A program made the position numbers and the translations under genes. A DNA stretch of 36,957 nt from Candidatus Obscuribacter sp. (GTDB taxonomy: Bacteria; Cyanobacteriota; Vampirovibrionia; Obscuribacterales; Obscuribacteraceae): the NCBI GenBank assembly GCA_021772155.1, contig JADYXS010000413.1, forward strand, positions 1-36,957, given 5' to 3'. The notes under the pieces were generated by a model that saw only the letters and a program-made list of their open reading frames with translations, was not told where the DNA came from and made no database searches. Every line of letters starts with the position of its first letter. The first letter of the stretch is position 1. Positions 24,740 through 33,029 of this stretch are shown here, piece by piece.

Positions 24740-25450
24740 ATGCCGAAAGTACTTATAGTTGAAGACGATCCGCAATTGGCGGAAGAGATCCGCAATTGGC
24801 TGGAGCTTGATCGTTACCTGTGTGAATGGACTTCGAGCGGCGTCGCTGCTATCGATTTTATTGAGCGATCACTGGTAGATCTGGTAATTCTTGACTGGCA
24901 GCTTCCTGATGTTTCTGGCATCGAGGTGTTGCAGGCTGTGGGTCGCGGCGAGAAGAACTCGGTTCCGGTGCTTATGCTCACAGGTAAGTCGTCGACCCAA
25001 GACAAGATTACCGGACTAGATAGCGGGGCCGACGACTACCTGACGAAGCCGTTTTCCGGTGAAATCTTACTGGCCAAAGTACGTGCGCTGCTTCGGCGAA
25101 CTGATTGGCAAGCTTTGCCGGTCTTTTCGTACGGTGACATAACTTTGGATGAAGCCTCACACGAAGTGCGCATCGCGGAAAAGAACGTGCGGCTTACTGC
25201 TGCTGAGTTTGCCTGTTTGCGCTATCTCGTGCAGCAGGCAAAACGTGGTCCAGTATCAATTGATTCTCTGTTACAACGTGCCTGGTCACCGAGCGATCGG
25301 GCCTCGACAGATGGCGTAAAGAGCTGCATCTACAAGGTGCGGACCAAGCTGAAGGAAGCCGGCTCGATGGTATCGATCTGCATGCGCACCGGTTATGGTT
25401 ATGAGTTGAGCGAAGCGCCCGATGATCAGCAAGAAGCGCTTGCAGACTGA
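24740..25450 (+). CDS. OmpR/PhoB-family response regulator
   Basis: A 236-residue regulator. Receiver domain: MPKVLIVEDD start (E8-D10), phospho-acceptor D52 in LVILDWQLPD, Thr in LMLTGKS and Lys in YLTKPF. A winged-helix output domain occupies about 130-225 with the ending CMRTGYGYEL. It is close in architecture to the 4223-4915 regulator, including the Trp after the phospho-Asp, so the two are probably paralogues. ATG at 24740 is chosen because the receiver begins there and GGAAAGA lies upstream. Its kinase may be the one at 28607-30070, which is 3 kb away; that pairing is inference. Confidence 0.9.
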   Translation: MPKVLIVEDDPQLAEEIRNWLELDRYLCEWTSSGVAAIDFIERSLVDLVILDWQLPDVSGIEVLQAVGRGEKNSVPVLMLTGKSSTQDKITGLDSGADDYLTKPFSGEILLAKVRALLRRTDWQALPVFSYGDITLDEASHEVRIAEKNVRLTAAEFACLRYLVQQAKRGPVSIDSLLQRAWSPSDRASTDGVKSCIYKVRTKLKEAGSMVSICMRTGYGYELSEAPDDQQEALAD

Positions 25451-25468
25451 AAGAAGGGTTTTCGATGT

Positions 25469-27478
25469 TCAACGAGAATGAAGTGGACTAATCAACCCGG
25501 GTCCGCGTTTTTCGATTTCGGCTTTAGTTCTGTTTGCCAGTATGAGAAATCCATCGTTTTGTGCCGCGCCTAGTTGTTTGAATACTGCCAACGCGTGGTT
25601 GTTTAAGCTCTGTGCGCGCTTGCGATTGCCGCACTTCATTTCATAGAATGCAATGGACGTAAGTGTAGTCCCATGCTCATAACTGCGCTCTCCGAAGGCC
25701 TTTGGTCTACCGACCAGACATGCCGACGCCAGCTGTTCCATCACACGACGTGCGGCTGGTTTCGTCGCCTGTGGATTTTCGCGGGCAGCATCAAACATAA
25801 TTTGCAGGTCAGTTATTTTGGTGGCACTGTTCATGTCGGGACTTTGCTCTAACAATTTCTGCGCTTTGATGACGTATGGGGCGGCATGGCTGAAGTCGTT
25901 TCCCAGCAAATTTTCTGCCAGGTACACATATCCTGTGGCGGCTGAAGATTTTGAATACTTGTTTGCGTGTTTGTCGAGGCAAGCACTCAATAACTTATAG
26001 ATATGTTCGACAGCTTTTCTGTCAAATTCTGGATAGCTGCGCAAAACATAACCGCAGCGCCCGAGGATGGCCGGATATGAAGGGTCTTCTGGTCGTGCTG
26101 CTTCGATGACAGCAAGTCCTAGTTGAGCCAGAGCCTTGTCACGACTTGGGCGATCGATAAGCAATACGCACTCTTTTAATCGAGTGGAACTTGACTTGTC
26201 TTGCGGTAGGGTGGGCAACAGTTCCGAGATTTCCTGTATGTGCAGCTTCACCCGGGCGTCATGCTGATCAAGTTCGTCGTAGCACAATTGAAGTAAACAC
26301 GCGGCGCGGAATTGTCCATCGCTGTACTGCAAGTCCGACAGTGCGTGTCGCATCAGCTCGCTGCGGATAACCTTTCCTTGATGTGAAACTCGCGCACCGC
26401 TTAAAGACGACACCAGAAAAGACAACATCTGTTCTTTCATCGGCGACTCCGTCCTGGCAGCCAATTTGCAAACGTTGTTCCCGCACAGAAGAGCCAGCCG
26501 AAGGTTGTGCTCATCGGTGATAGCTCTTCCGCCGAAGCGAGAATAATTCCAAGATCTTAGCCAACCTGTCGTCGGGGGATCGGAGCATTTTGAAAGAAGC
26601 GGCTCGCATTCAGCAAACAACTTGAGCGATTCTGCTACCGGACGGTTATATGCATAGTCGAGATAGGTGAGCAGGGATGCACTTCCTGCCACCACTGCAT
26701 CGGTAGCTTCGAAGGTGCTTTGCGAGTCGCTCAGCAGTCGGCTAACCGCTTCTCGAGCCATTGCCAGATCCCCGGATGCCATAGCGTGCCTTGCGCAGTC
26801 AGTCAGCGCCTTCACATCATCCTGATTGTCTAAATTTGTCCTGTTAATCCATTGGCGCCGGTAGTCTTTTAACACGCGCTGCCTTTTCTCGATTTGGTTT
26901 TCGTCCGATTCATGTGATGGCAAAATATCTGCAATTTCAAGCCATTGGACTGAAAAGGACTTTGGGTCAGAGACCTTGGTATTTGAGTTTGCCAGGTTGA
27001 GGAGCGTTGTTTGGGCCGCAAGCGCCACGGCATTGGGTAGCTTGGCGGCCTTGCAAAGTCTTAGAATTCCATCGTTCGACCAGCAAGCACCCTCTGCGAA
27101 CACCTGCTTGTGTATGGAATCTTGCACAACAGAGTTCTGCAACAAGCTCGCATAGGACACACTAGCCTCACGGTAGACTTCCGCGGCCTGCTGCACATCG
27201 CCGCTCTTTTCCAGAATGCCGGCCAGGTCTAGGCTAACCCTTGCGTATTGCTCCGCCGAGCAGGACGCAGCCAAACTGCGTGCCCACCGCATCGCTTCTT
27301 TGGCATCTTTCAGGCGATGTCCGCGCTCGTAGTTAGAGGCCTGAAGCCCGAGAAGGATCACCTGGCGCTTCTCTACATTGTGTTCGCTGAACAGACGGAA
27401 AATGCTCACCGAGGACAGAACTGCAGAGACGACGGTGACGAGCAGTAAAATTTTGTCGAAGTTACCGAACTTGCCCAT
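25469..27478 (-). CDS. Membrane-anchored TPR-type protein without a kinase domain
   Basis: A 669-residue protein with a single N-terminal hydrophobic segment (about residues 10-28, ILLLVTVVSAVLSSVSIF) and then a long helical, Ala/Leu-rich region with TPR-like spacing; examples are 'LAGILEKSGDVQQAAEVYREA' and, near the C-terminus, 'RAQSLNNHALAVFKQLGA'. TPR arrays mediate protein contacts. The layout of a membrane helix followed by TPRs matches the C-terminal halves of the two kinase-like proteins further on. I chose ATG at 27478 because a TTG at 27556 would add residues with no pattern. Function is unknown. Confidence 0.65.
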   Translation of the reverse strand: MGKFGNFDKILLLVTVVSAVLSSVSIFRLFSEHNVEKRQVILLGLQASNYERGHRLKDAKEAMRWARSLAASCSAEQYARVSLDLAGILEKSGDVQQAAEVYREASVSYASLLQNSVVQDSIHKQVFAEGACWSNDGILRLCKAAKLPNAVALAAQTTLLNLANSNTKVSDPKSFSVQWLEIADILPSHESDENQIEKRQRVLKDYRRQWINRTNLDNQDDVKALTDCARHAMASGDLAMAREAVSRLLSDSQSTFEATDAVVAGSASLLTYLDYAYNRPVAESLKLFAECEPLLSKCSDPPTTGWLRSWNYSRFGGRAITDEHNLRLALLCGNNVCKLAARTESPMKEQMLSFLVSSLSGARVSHQGKVIRSELMRHALSDLQYSDGQFRAACLLQLCYDELDQHDARVKLHIQEISELLPTLPQDKSSSTRLKECVLLIDRPSRDKALAQLGLAVIEAARPEDPSYPAILGRCGYVLRSYPEFDRKAVEHIYKLLSACLDKHANKYSKSSAATGYVYLAENLLGNDFSHAAPYVIKAQKLLEQSPDMNSATKITDLQIMFDAARENPQATKPAARRVMEQLASACLVGRPKAFGERSYEHGTTLTSIAFYEMKCGNRKRAQSLNNHALAVFKQLGAAQNDGFLILANRTKAEIEKRGPGLISPLHSR

Positions 27479-27570
27479 AAATATCGTATGCCCAGTCCAG
27501 CTAATGAATCGCCTGCTGCCTTTCCACGTCTTACCCGGGAGCGCGGTAGGGGACAAGCCCCTCCCCTCTT

Positions 27571-27643
27571 ACCAGTTCACTGCGTACCCGGGGGAGGGGA
27601 CAGCTGCGCCCCGACCAGTTCACTGCGTTCCCGGGGGCAGGGA
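27571..27643. repeat. Imperfect intergenic direct repeat, 43-base period
   Basis: ACCAGTTCACTGCGT followed by a CCCGGGGG-rich block occurs at 27571-27600 and 27614-27643. A partial third CCCGGGAG...GGGGA block lies just before, near 27535-27555. It is between divergent genes. The C/G runs could form stems. It might be a genome-wide repeat family, which this window cannot show. Confidence 0.6.
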
Positions 27644-27772
27644 TTGGCGTCACCTGGTAGCAATTGAGGGCGTGCCACAAATTACTTACCAGCCGTCCAG
27701 ACCTCTGTTACCCGACGACGCTAATCTCATTAGCACAGGGACGGTTTGGGTTTTTTAGAGGCTGGCAATTAA

Positions 27773-28525
27773 ATGAGCAATAAAAATAGGAAGGTCATCA
27801 ATCGGCGCAATTCTAAGGGGCAGGGCTTGGTGGAGAGCGCCTGTGGCTTAATCGTGGTTTCGATGTTTTTCATTTCGATAGTGGCCTTCGGTATGAACGC
27901 ATACACCGCGGCAGTTTATGGAGCCAAGCTGCAGGTCGTAGCCAATGAAACTGCACGCGTGCTCGACGACAACCGTCTCTGGCTGGGTGTGCAGCGCCCA
28001 GATTACAACGCCCAGCAATCACACGAGCGGGCAGAAGTGATCGGCAAGAAAGTCGCGCAAATCATGACCATTCCAGGAGAGGTCACCTTTGCATTCGAAG
28101 AGATCAGCCAAGCAGAAGGCATTATCTCCAAAGTAACGGCATCTGTCGGTTTCATTAAACTGCCGTTTGGTTTTGGCATCTTCCCGGTCGGAATTCCTTT
28201 CTCGTCTACAAGTGCCTCGGCACGCGGTCTGTCCCAGCCCTACGCAGTACTGCACTTTGATGGAGCAATATCTAAAGATGGAGTAGTTCGCGACGGTGTT
28301 TCACTTCCTGCCTATGGTTTCTTCCGCAAGTATCAATCGGCGGGCGTACCCGGCGTCTTCCAACCAGCAGCCAACATCGGTGGGCTAGGCGGACCAGGCA
28401 ACATCAATCCAGTAAACTTCCGTGGTTTGCCTCTTTCAAGTGCAGCGCAAGTCCAAAATGGCGAGCCTGCTGGTATCTGGCACCCGGATGGCGTTGGACA
28501 AGGCGAGAAGAAAGCCATTTTCTAA
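27773..28525 (+). CDS. TadE-like pseudopilin
   Basis: A 250-residue protein. The N-terminus reads NSKGQGLVESACG, with Gly at -1 and Glu at +5 of the predicted prepilin peptidase site, followed by a membrane helix (LIVVSMFFISIVAFGM) and a segment typical of TadE (AVYGAKLQVVANETARVLDD). TadE pseudopilins assist Tad/Flp pilus assembly. The C-terminal half is Gly/Pro-rich without known motif. ATG has GAGG 11 bases upstream. It is not next to other tad genes, but the Flp-like gene and a TadG-like gene occur elsewhere in the window. Confidence 0.8.
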   Translation: MSNKNRKVINRRNSKGQGLVESACGLIVVSMFFISIVAFGMNAYTAAVYGAKLQVVANETARVLDDNRLWLGVQRPDYNAQQSHERAEVIGKKVAQIMTIPGEVTFAFEEISQAEGIISKVTASVGFIKLPFGFGIFPVGIPFSSTSASARGLSQPYAVLHFDGAISKDGVVRDGVSLPAYGFFRKYQSAGVPGVFQPAANIGGLGGPGNINPVNFRGLPLSSAAQVQNGEPAGIWHPDGVGQGEKKAIF

Positions 28526-28560
28526 CAGATTGTGGACAATTGAACGGAACTAACATGTGA

Positions 28561-28601
28561 GGGAAGAGCGGGCTGCAGGCCCGCTTTCCCTTCTTCTTTT
28601 T
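28561..28601 (+). terminator. Intrinsic terminator after the TadE-like gene
   Basis: A stem with AGCGGGC and GCCCGCT arms (extended by GGGAA/TTCCC with one bulge) is followed by TTCTTCTTTTT at 28591-28601. It lies 36 bases after the stop and separates it from the convergent kinase gene. Confidence 0.85.
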
Positions 28602-28606
28602 GCATT

Positions 28607-30070
28607 TCATTCTTCTGAATTCGGAAACAAGATCCAGAATTTGCTGCCTTTACCGAGCTCGCTTTCAACGCCGATTTCGGCTTTTTGTAACTCGCATAAT
28701 CGCCGACAAATAGCTAAGCCGAGCCCACTGGTGCCGAGCTTCGTGCTGCCTTTGACTTGATAGAAGGGCTCGAAAATGGAAACTTGCTCCGCTATTGCAA
28801 TGCCCGGTCCGTTGTCGGCAATTGAGATTCTTAGCTTTGTACTTTCTGGTTGTACGCTGACCGTAACTGTCGTTCCAGAAGGTGAATAGTGAATTGCATT
28901 GCCGATGAGATTGATTAAAAGTTGTTTGAACCGTACGGGATCAGCCTTTACTGCTCCGGAAATATCGCCGACGGCTTGCACCACGACTGTTTTAGAACTT
29001 GCAATGGACTCTACGCTACTGATGGCGTCGGCAACTGCTGTCTTTAAATCAACCGAATTTAGTTCGACCGATAGATTCCCACCATCGATTTTTTCCAGAT
29101 CCAAAAAGTCGTTGATTAGCGCGATGACAAAGTCCGAAGACCGTTGGACACCAGCTAATTGAGTGAGAATAGGAGATTCGGCCTGATCTCTTTCCAAGAC
29201 AAATTTGAGACGCTCGAGAAATAGGCTGATGGACGTAATTGGTGTTCTCAGGTCGTGGGACAGCATTGAAACAACATCGCTGCGGCGCTGATTGGCCGCA
29301 TTTAGCGCGGAGGCCATATCGTGAAACTCGTTGTCCAGGTAAGCGATTTCGTCCGTGCCGGCGACCCGCCGGGAGAGCGTTTGACCTGCTCGCAGCAGTC
29401 TTGTATTGCCCACCAGTATGGAGAGCCGCTGAGTAATATCTCTGCCGAATAGAATTCCAAGCCCGATCATCAAAATGACATTTAGAGTCATGCCCAGGCC
29501 AATTGCGTATAGCAAAACTTGGCGCTCATGCAGAGCCTGTTCGGTGAAGCGTGGGCTGCGGGTAGAAATCGAGTCCGTGAAATTTTGCATTTCTCCGAGC
29601 AAATCATCAAGCATCAACTTCATTTGCGCAGCCAGTTCGATGCGATCAATAGTCATCTCGTGCGACTTAGTGAAGAACGCATCCGCGACTTGATTGAATT
29701 GTACAAAGCGAGTGCTGAGCGAATCAAATGCTATTCGGGATTGCTCGTCCGGCGGCATTTCCGCAAGCAGCGATTTGATTTTGGAAATTTGCCGAGCGCC
29801 CCGTGCCGCCAGTGCGCTGTAGGCGCGGCGATGGCTCTGCGACTGTGTCATCGAATACAAGGCCAGTTCGCCCGTGGCCTGATAAGTGATGTTGCTGATT
29901 TCCTGCGTCTGTGCAAGAAGATAACGGTAACTGGATTCTTTAAGCCCGCTGGATTCGGCATTGCCCAAGAAATGAACAAGTACGCCGGTGAATGCTGCCT
30001 CAAAGACGATCGGCAGACAAACCAGCAACAAACCGGTAGAGCGGATCGATAAATTTGAAAGTCGGATCAT
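28607..30070 (-). CDS. Membrane sensor histidine kinase
   Basis: A 487-residue kinase. Membrane helices at about residues 10-33 and 180-207 enclose a helical sensor region of about 145 residues. A HAMP domain follows, then HisKA with H272 in MLSHDLRTPIT, and an HATPase domain with N (NAIHYSPSG), G1 (DNGPGI), F (FEPFYQ) and G2 (GTSGLGLAI) boxes. It looks complete. ATG at 30070 is chosen over a TTG three codons upstream. It follows the Ser/Thr kinase gene by 91 bases on the same strand. Same architecture as the kinase at 2561-4102, but with diverged sequence. The ligand is unknown; the regulator at 24740 is one candidate partner. Confidence 0.92.
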   Translation of the reverse strand: MIRLSNLSIRSTGLLLVCLPIVFEAAFTGVLVHFLGNAESSGLKESSYRYLLAQTQEISNITYQATGELALYSMTQSQSHRRAYSALAARGARQISKIKSLLAEMPPDEQSRIAFDSLSTRFVQFNQVADAFFTKSHEMTIDRIELAAQMKLMLDDLLGEMQNFTDSISTRSPRFTEQALHERQVLLYAIGLGMTLNVILMIGLGILFGRDITQRLSILVGNTRLLRAGQTLSRRVAGTDEIAYLDNEFHDMASALNAANQRRSDVVSMLSHDLRTPITSISLFLERLKFVLERDQAESPILTQLAGVQRSSDFVIALINDFLDLEKIDGGNLSVELNSVDLKTAVADAISSVESIASSKTVVVQAVGDISGAVKADPVRFKQLLINLIGNAIHYSPSGTTVTVSVQPESTKLRISIADNGPGIAIAEQVSIFEPFYQVKGSTKLGTSGLGLAICRRLCELQKAEIGVESELGKGSKFWILFPNSEE

Positions 30071-30161
30071 GTTTGGCAAATCTTCAGCGGACTGATGTAA
30101 CTCAGTTTAATGCACCGATCTCACTACAACCGCGTGCGCCTGATCGATGAGTATAGCTGAT

Positions 30162-32450
30162 TTAGCTCCTGCTGTTCGGTACTTTCGGCCGCTTCAGATT
30201 TCGGTTGATAAGCAACTGTGCCTTTTGCGCCTTGGCTTCAGCCGGTTTGTCCTTTAACTTCCGTGCCAGTTTGAGCCAGTTATTCGCCACCGTGTCTGCC
30301 TGCGCGAAGTCTTCCATTGCACAATACAGTTGAGTACTTTGTTCTAGCTGGTCCAACCTATCGCTCAAGGCGAATCTTGCTAAATAATCGCCTTGTTCCC
30401 GACGCAATTTCTTGGCAAGAATTGGATCGTCTTTAGCTATCTCTTTAATATAATCGACGAATTCTAAACGCACAATGAACGAGAAAGGGTCGTTGTAAAA
30501 CGATTTTGCATTAACTGATAACGCCTGGTTGAAGGCCTCAAGTGCCCCCCGCCGTAAATTCAATTTCCGATATGCTGTTGCCAGCCCTCCTTGCGCTCGT
30601 ATCAGCGTAATTGAATTTACATGGTTGAGCAATTCGATCGAGCGATTGAAGTACGGAATGCTTTCCTTATATTTCTTGTCGTGCAAGAGCAGCGCCCCTT
30701 CAAGGTTTTCTATTGAAGAGGATACTGGCGGCGGTAAGGCTTGCTGCGTTCTGATGCTCTGCAACACGCGGAGCAACTCCCTGAGGCCTGGCCAATCACT
30801 CGCCAAAAATAGCGCTGACTCTAATTTAATGAGAACACTTGCAGTCTCATAGTTGGGCTGTTTCGCTGCTCTCGGTATGAGCTGCACGGCTTGACGCAGG
30901 GACTGCTGCTGGTCTTTAAATCTTCCCAGTACCCCATCTAATTGTACTTTCAGGAGGAGCACCTGAATCTCTTGTGCAACCAAGCCGCTGTCGCGCGCAG
31001 CTGCTAGCGATTTGTAGAGCCTCCGTTCTGCTGGGTCGTAGTGTCCCTCCAGGATACTGTCACAACACTTGGCTAAATATATCCGTGACAGCATCACATT
31101 TGTTACTGGCCAATTCGCTGGTGCTAAATCGAAGTGAATGTGTGGATCACGGATTCCAAACCTCTCGGAGTGCTCGAATTTCAGCATCTCAGCGTAGTTC
31201 CCGAACATTGGTATAGCACCACGCTGATGCTCAAGTTGGGCCAGCATCGAATGATAATCGGGCATCGTGCCGTGTCGGTTTTGGGCGTGAGCTAACTGGT
31301 ATTCAAGTTCAGCAAGGTCTTCCATTTCTGATTGGGAAAAACGCTCCAACGGCTGCGAAGACCTAAGGAGATTGCATGCCTCTGCATATTCCCCTTTGTC
31401 AAAGGCCTTTACAGCTTTGCTGAATGCGGTCTCTTGATTGCTCGAAATGAAATATAGGGCACCAGCAGCGGTGCTAAGAACGACGGCGGCCAATGCAATT
31501 CCTGTCATGCGCTTTCGCGGGAACTGCTCAGTGCGTCTGGGCGCATTCACTTTGCGTCTTTTAGGAGGGGCAAGGCATGCGATGTCGATGGCCGCAAGCG
31601 CTTGCATGACTGATTCGCAATTTGGGTAACGTTTGTTGGGATCTTTTTCCAGCAATTTCAAAACCATCTCGTCAAAGCCGAGCGGCAGTGACTTGTCTTT
31701 AACTGAAGATGGTGCTTCCGGTTGTTCTCTTATGTGTTGATTTAGTGTTTCTATCGCGCTCTCGCCTTCGAACGGCACTCTGCCTGTCAGTGCCTCGAAC
31801 ATCATGCAACCCACGGAGTAAAGATCGGATCGGGCACCAGTGGTAGTGCCCTTGCATTGCTCCGGACTCATGTAGCTTGGGCTTCCGATTAGGGCCCCAG
31901 TCTGCGTCAATCGCTGAACTGCGGAATTTTCCCCGTCTAGCAATTTGGCGATCCCGAAATCGACAATCTTCGCGACAAGAACGCCGTTTTCGTTCCGGAC
32001 CAAAACTATATTTCCTGGTTTTAGATCACGGTGGATAACGCCTGCCCCGTGGGCGTGTTTCAATCCGCTAAGGATTTGCAAGAAGAGGTCTTTAAATAAG
32101 AGGGCCGGCAGAGTTCCATTCTCCTCAATGAAATCCTTGAGCGAACCGCCATCCAAGAACTCCATTACAAGGAAAGGTTGTCCGTCCGCTGACGTTCCGC
32201 AGGAAAGTACCGATGCGATGTTCGGGTCGTTCAGCGCTGTCGTCAGGCGCCCTTCTTTGATGAATCGCTGCAAGTCGCTAGGGGAAACCAGATGGCTGTG
32301 CAGAGCTTTAATTGCAACCAGGCGCCCGAGCAACCGGTGGTTAGCCTTATAAACGGTGCTCATTCCACCTTTACCGGCCATGCCAATAATCTCGACACCT
32401 TCAATGGTAGGCGGCGCTTGGGGTTGCGATGAAAAGTGTTCCGTTGTCAT
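30162..32450 (-). CDS. Ser/Thr protein kinase with membrane helix and TPR region
   Basis: A 762-residue Hanks-type kinase. The kinase domain (about residues 17-290) has a glycine loop GMAGKGGMSTVYKA, ATP-binding lysine K48 in LVAIKAL, catalytic loop H140-R-D142-LKPGN, D164-F-G, and SPSYMSPEQ at the end of the activation segment, so it looks active. A basic region and a membrane helix follow at about 315-337 (IALAAVVLSTAAGALYFIS). The extracytoplasmic part holds TPR-like repeats to the C-terminus. Such kinases sense signals outside and phosphorylate cytoplasmic targets. The divergent 33030-35474 gene encodes a kinase-dead relative. The start lacks a strong SD. Confidence 0.93.
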   Translation of the reverse strand: MTTEHFSSQPQAPPTIEGVEIIGMAGKGGMSTVYKANHRLLGRLVAIKALHSHLVSPSDLQRFIKEGRLTTALNDPNIASVLSCGTSADGQPFLVMEFLDGGSLKDFIEENGTLPALLFKDLFLQILSGLKHAHGAGVIHRDLKPGNIVLVRNENGVLVAKIVDFGIAKLLDGENSAVQRLTQTGALIGSPSYMSPEQCKGTTTGARSDLYSVGCMMFEALTGRVPFEGESAIETLNQHIREQPEAPSSVKDKSLPLGFDEMVLKLLEKDPNKRYPNCESVMQALAAIDIACLAPPKRRKVNAPRRTEQFPRKRMTGIALAAVVLSTAAGALYFISSNQETAFSKAVKAFDKGEYAEACNLLRSSQPLERFSQSEMEDLAELEYQLAHAQNRHGTMPDYHSMLAQLEHQRGAIPMFGNYAEMLKFEHSERFGIRDPHIHFDLAPANWPVTNVMLSRIYLAKCCDSILEGHYDPAERRLYKSLAAARDSGLVAQEIQVLLLKVQLDGVLGRFKDQQQSLRQAVQLIPRAAKQPNYETASVLIKLESALFLASDWPGLRELLRVLQSIRTQQALPPPVSSSIENLEGALLLHDKKYKESIPYFNRSIELLNHVNSITLIRAQGGLATAYRKLNLRRGALEAFNQALSVNAKSFYNDPFSFIVRLEFVDYIKEIAKDDPILAKKLRREQGDYLARFALSDRLDQLEQSTQLYCAMEDFAQADTVANNWLKLARKLKDKPAEAKAQKAQLLINRNLKRPKVPNSRS

Positions 32451-32485
32451 CGAAAGGCTGCATGTGGGTCGCTACTCATCCATAT

Positions 32486-32516
32486 GCCCAGCGAAACTCT
32501 GCATTTCAGCTTGGGC
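32486..32516 (-). other. Stem-loop between the zinc-ribbon gene and the Ser/Thr kinase gene
   Basis: GCCCA (32486-32490) pairs with TGGGC (32512-32516), with inner GC and GAAA/TTTC pairing interrupted by bulges. It lies between the zinc-ribbon stop and the kinase start on the minus strand. It could attenuate or terminate the upstream transcript, or be a leader structure. No U-run follows. Confidence 0.35.
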
Positions 32517-32550
32517 AGCAAAAGAGAGGACTGTTGACTTCCTGCAAATG

Positions 32551-32784
32551 TTAGTCGGCGATATAGTTGTTCCAGTATTCTGTGCGCTCGTGGAAATCGC
32601 AGTCTCCGTTTCCGCAAGTCAGTGTAACCCTGGAGGCATGAGAATCGATTTCAAGGACATTGAATCCATCTCTGACAGCGTCAATGGTTTCAGCGAACTT
32701 ATCGAACTTTTGAATCGGTTTGTCGCATTTGGGGCAAATCATCTTCTTGTTTGCAATTGCGTTTTTGATTATTTCCAGCGACAT
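32551..32784 (-). CDS. Small zinc-ribbon protein
   Basis: A 77-residue protein with two Cys pairs: CPKC at residues 17-20 and C-G-N-G-D-C at about 57-62, which probably coordinate one zinc ion. Between them is a helical and strand region (KFAETIDAVRDGFNVLEID). ATG has GAGG five bases upstream, a convincing start. It sits upstream of the Ser/Thr kinase on the same strand, with a stem-loop between. I do not recognise a specific family; zinc ribbons of this size often mediate protein or nucleic-acid contacts. Confidence 0.75.
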   Translation of the reverse strand: MSLEIIKNAIANKKMICPKCDKPIQKFDKFAETIDAVRDGFNVLEIDSHASRVTLTCGNGDCDFHERTEYWNNYIAD

Positions 32785-32923
32785 TTGAACCTCGAGAATA
32801 CGCTTGAACCGGTATTTTCCTTAGCTTACTCTACAATCACTGCCGCAGTCCGCAAAGGAAACGGACTGTCAAACTCGAAAGGACGCCAGCAAAAGTAAAA
32901 ATCGATCCTAGGGATAACCCTGC

Positions 32924-32951
32924 TTGACTTCCACCTCTTGTCAATCATACT
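32924..32951 (+). promoter_or_regulatory. Candidate promoter of the pseudokinase gene
   Basis: TTGACT (32924-32929), 16-base spacer and CATACT (32946-32951). A transcript from here would begin near 32958, which argues against using the GTG at 32955 as start of the gene. Confidence 0.45.
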
Positions 32952-33029
32952 GTCGTGGTCCTATTCCTTCGCCCAAATTACTACGACCACATGAACTTGA
33001 AAAAACGAGTCGGCCGGCGAAAGCTGGTG

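Noticed and set aside
27571-27643. Possible CRISPR repeats
   Set aside because: Only two clear copies, 13-base gap between them and no cas genes; direct repeat only.
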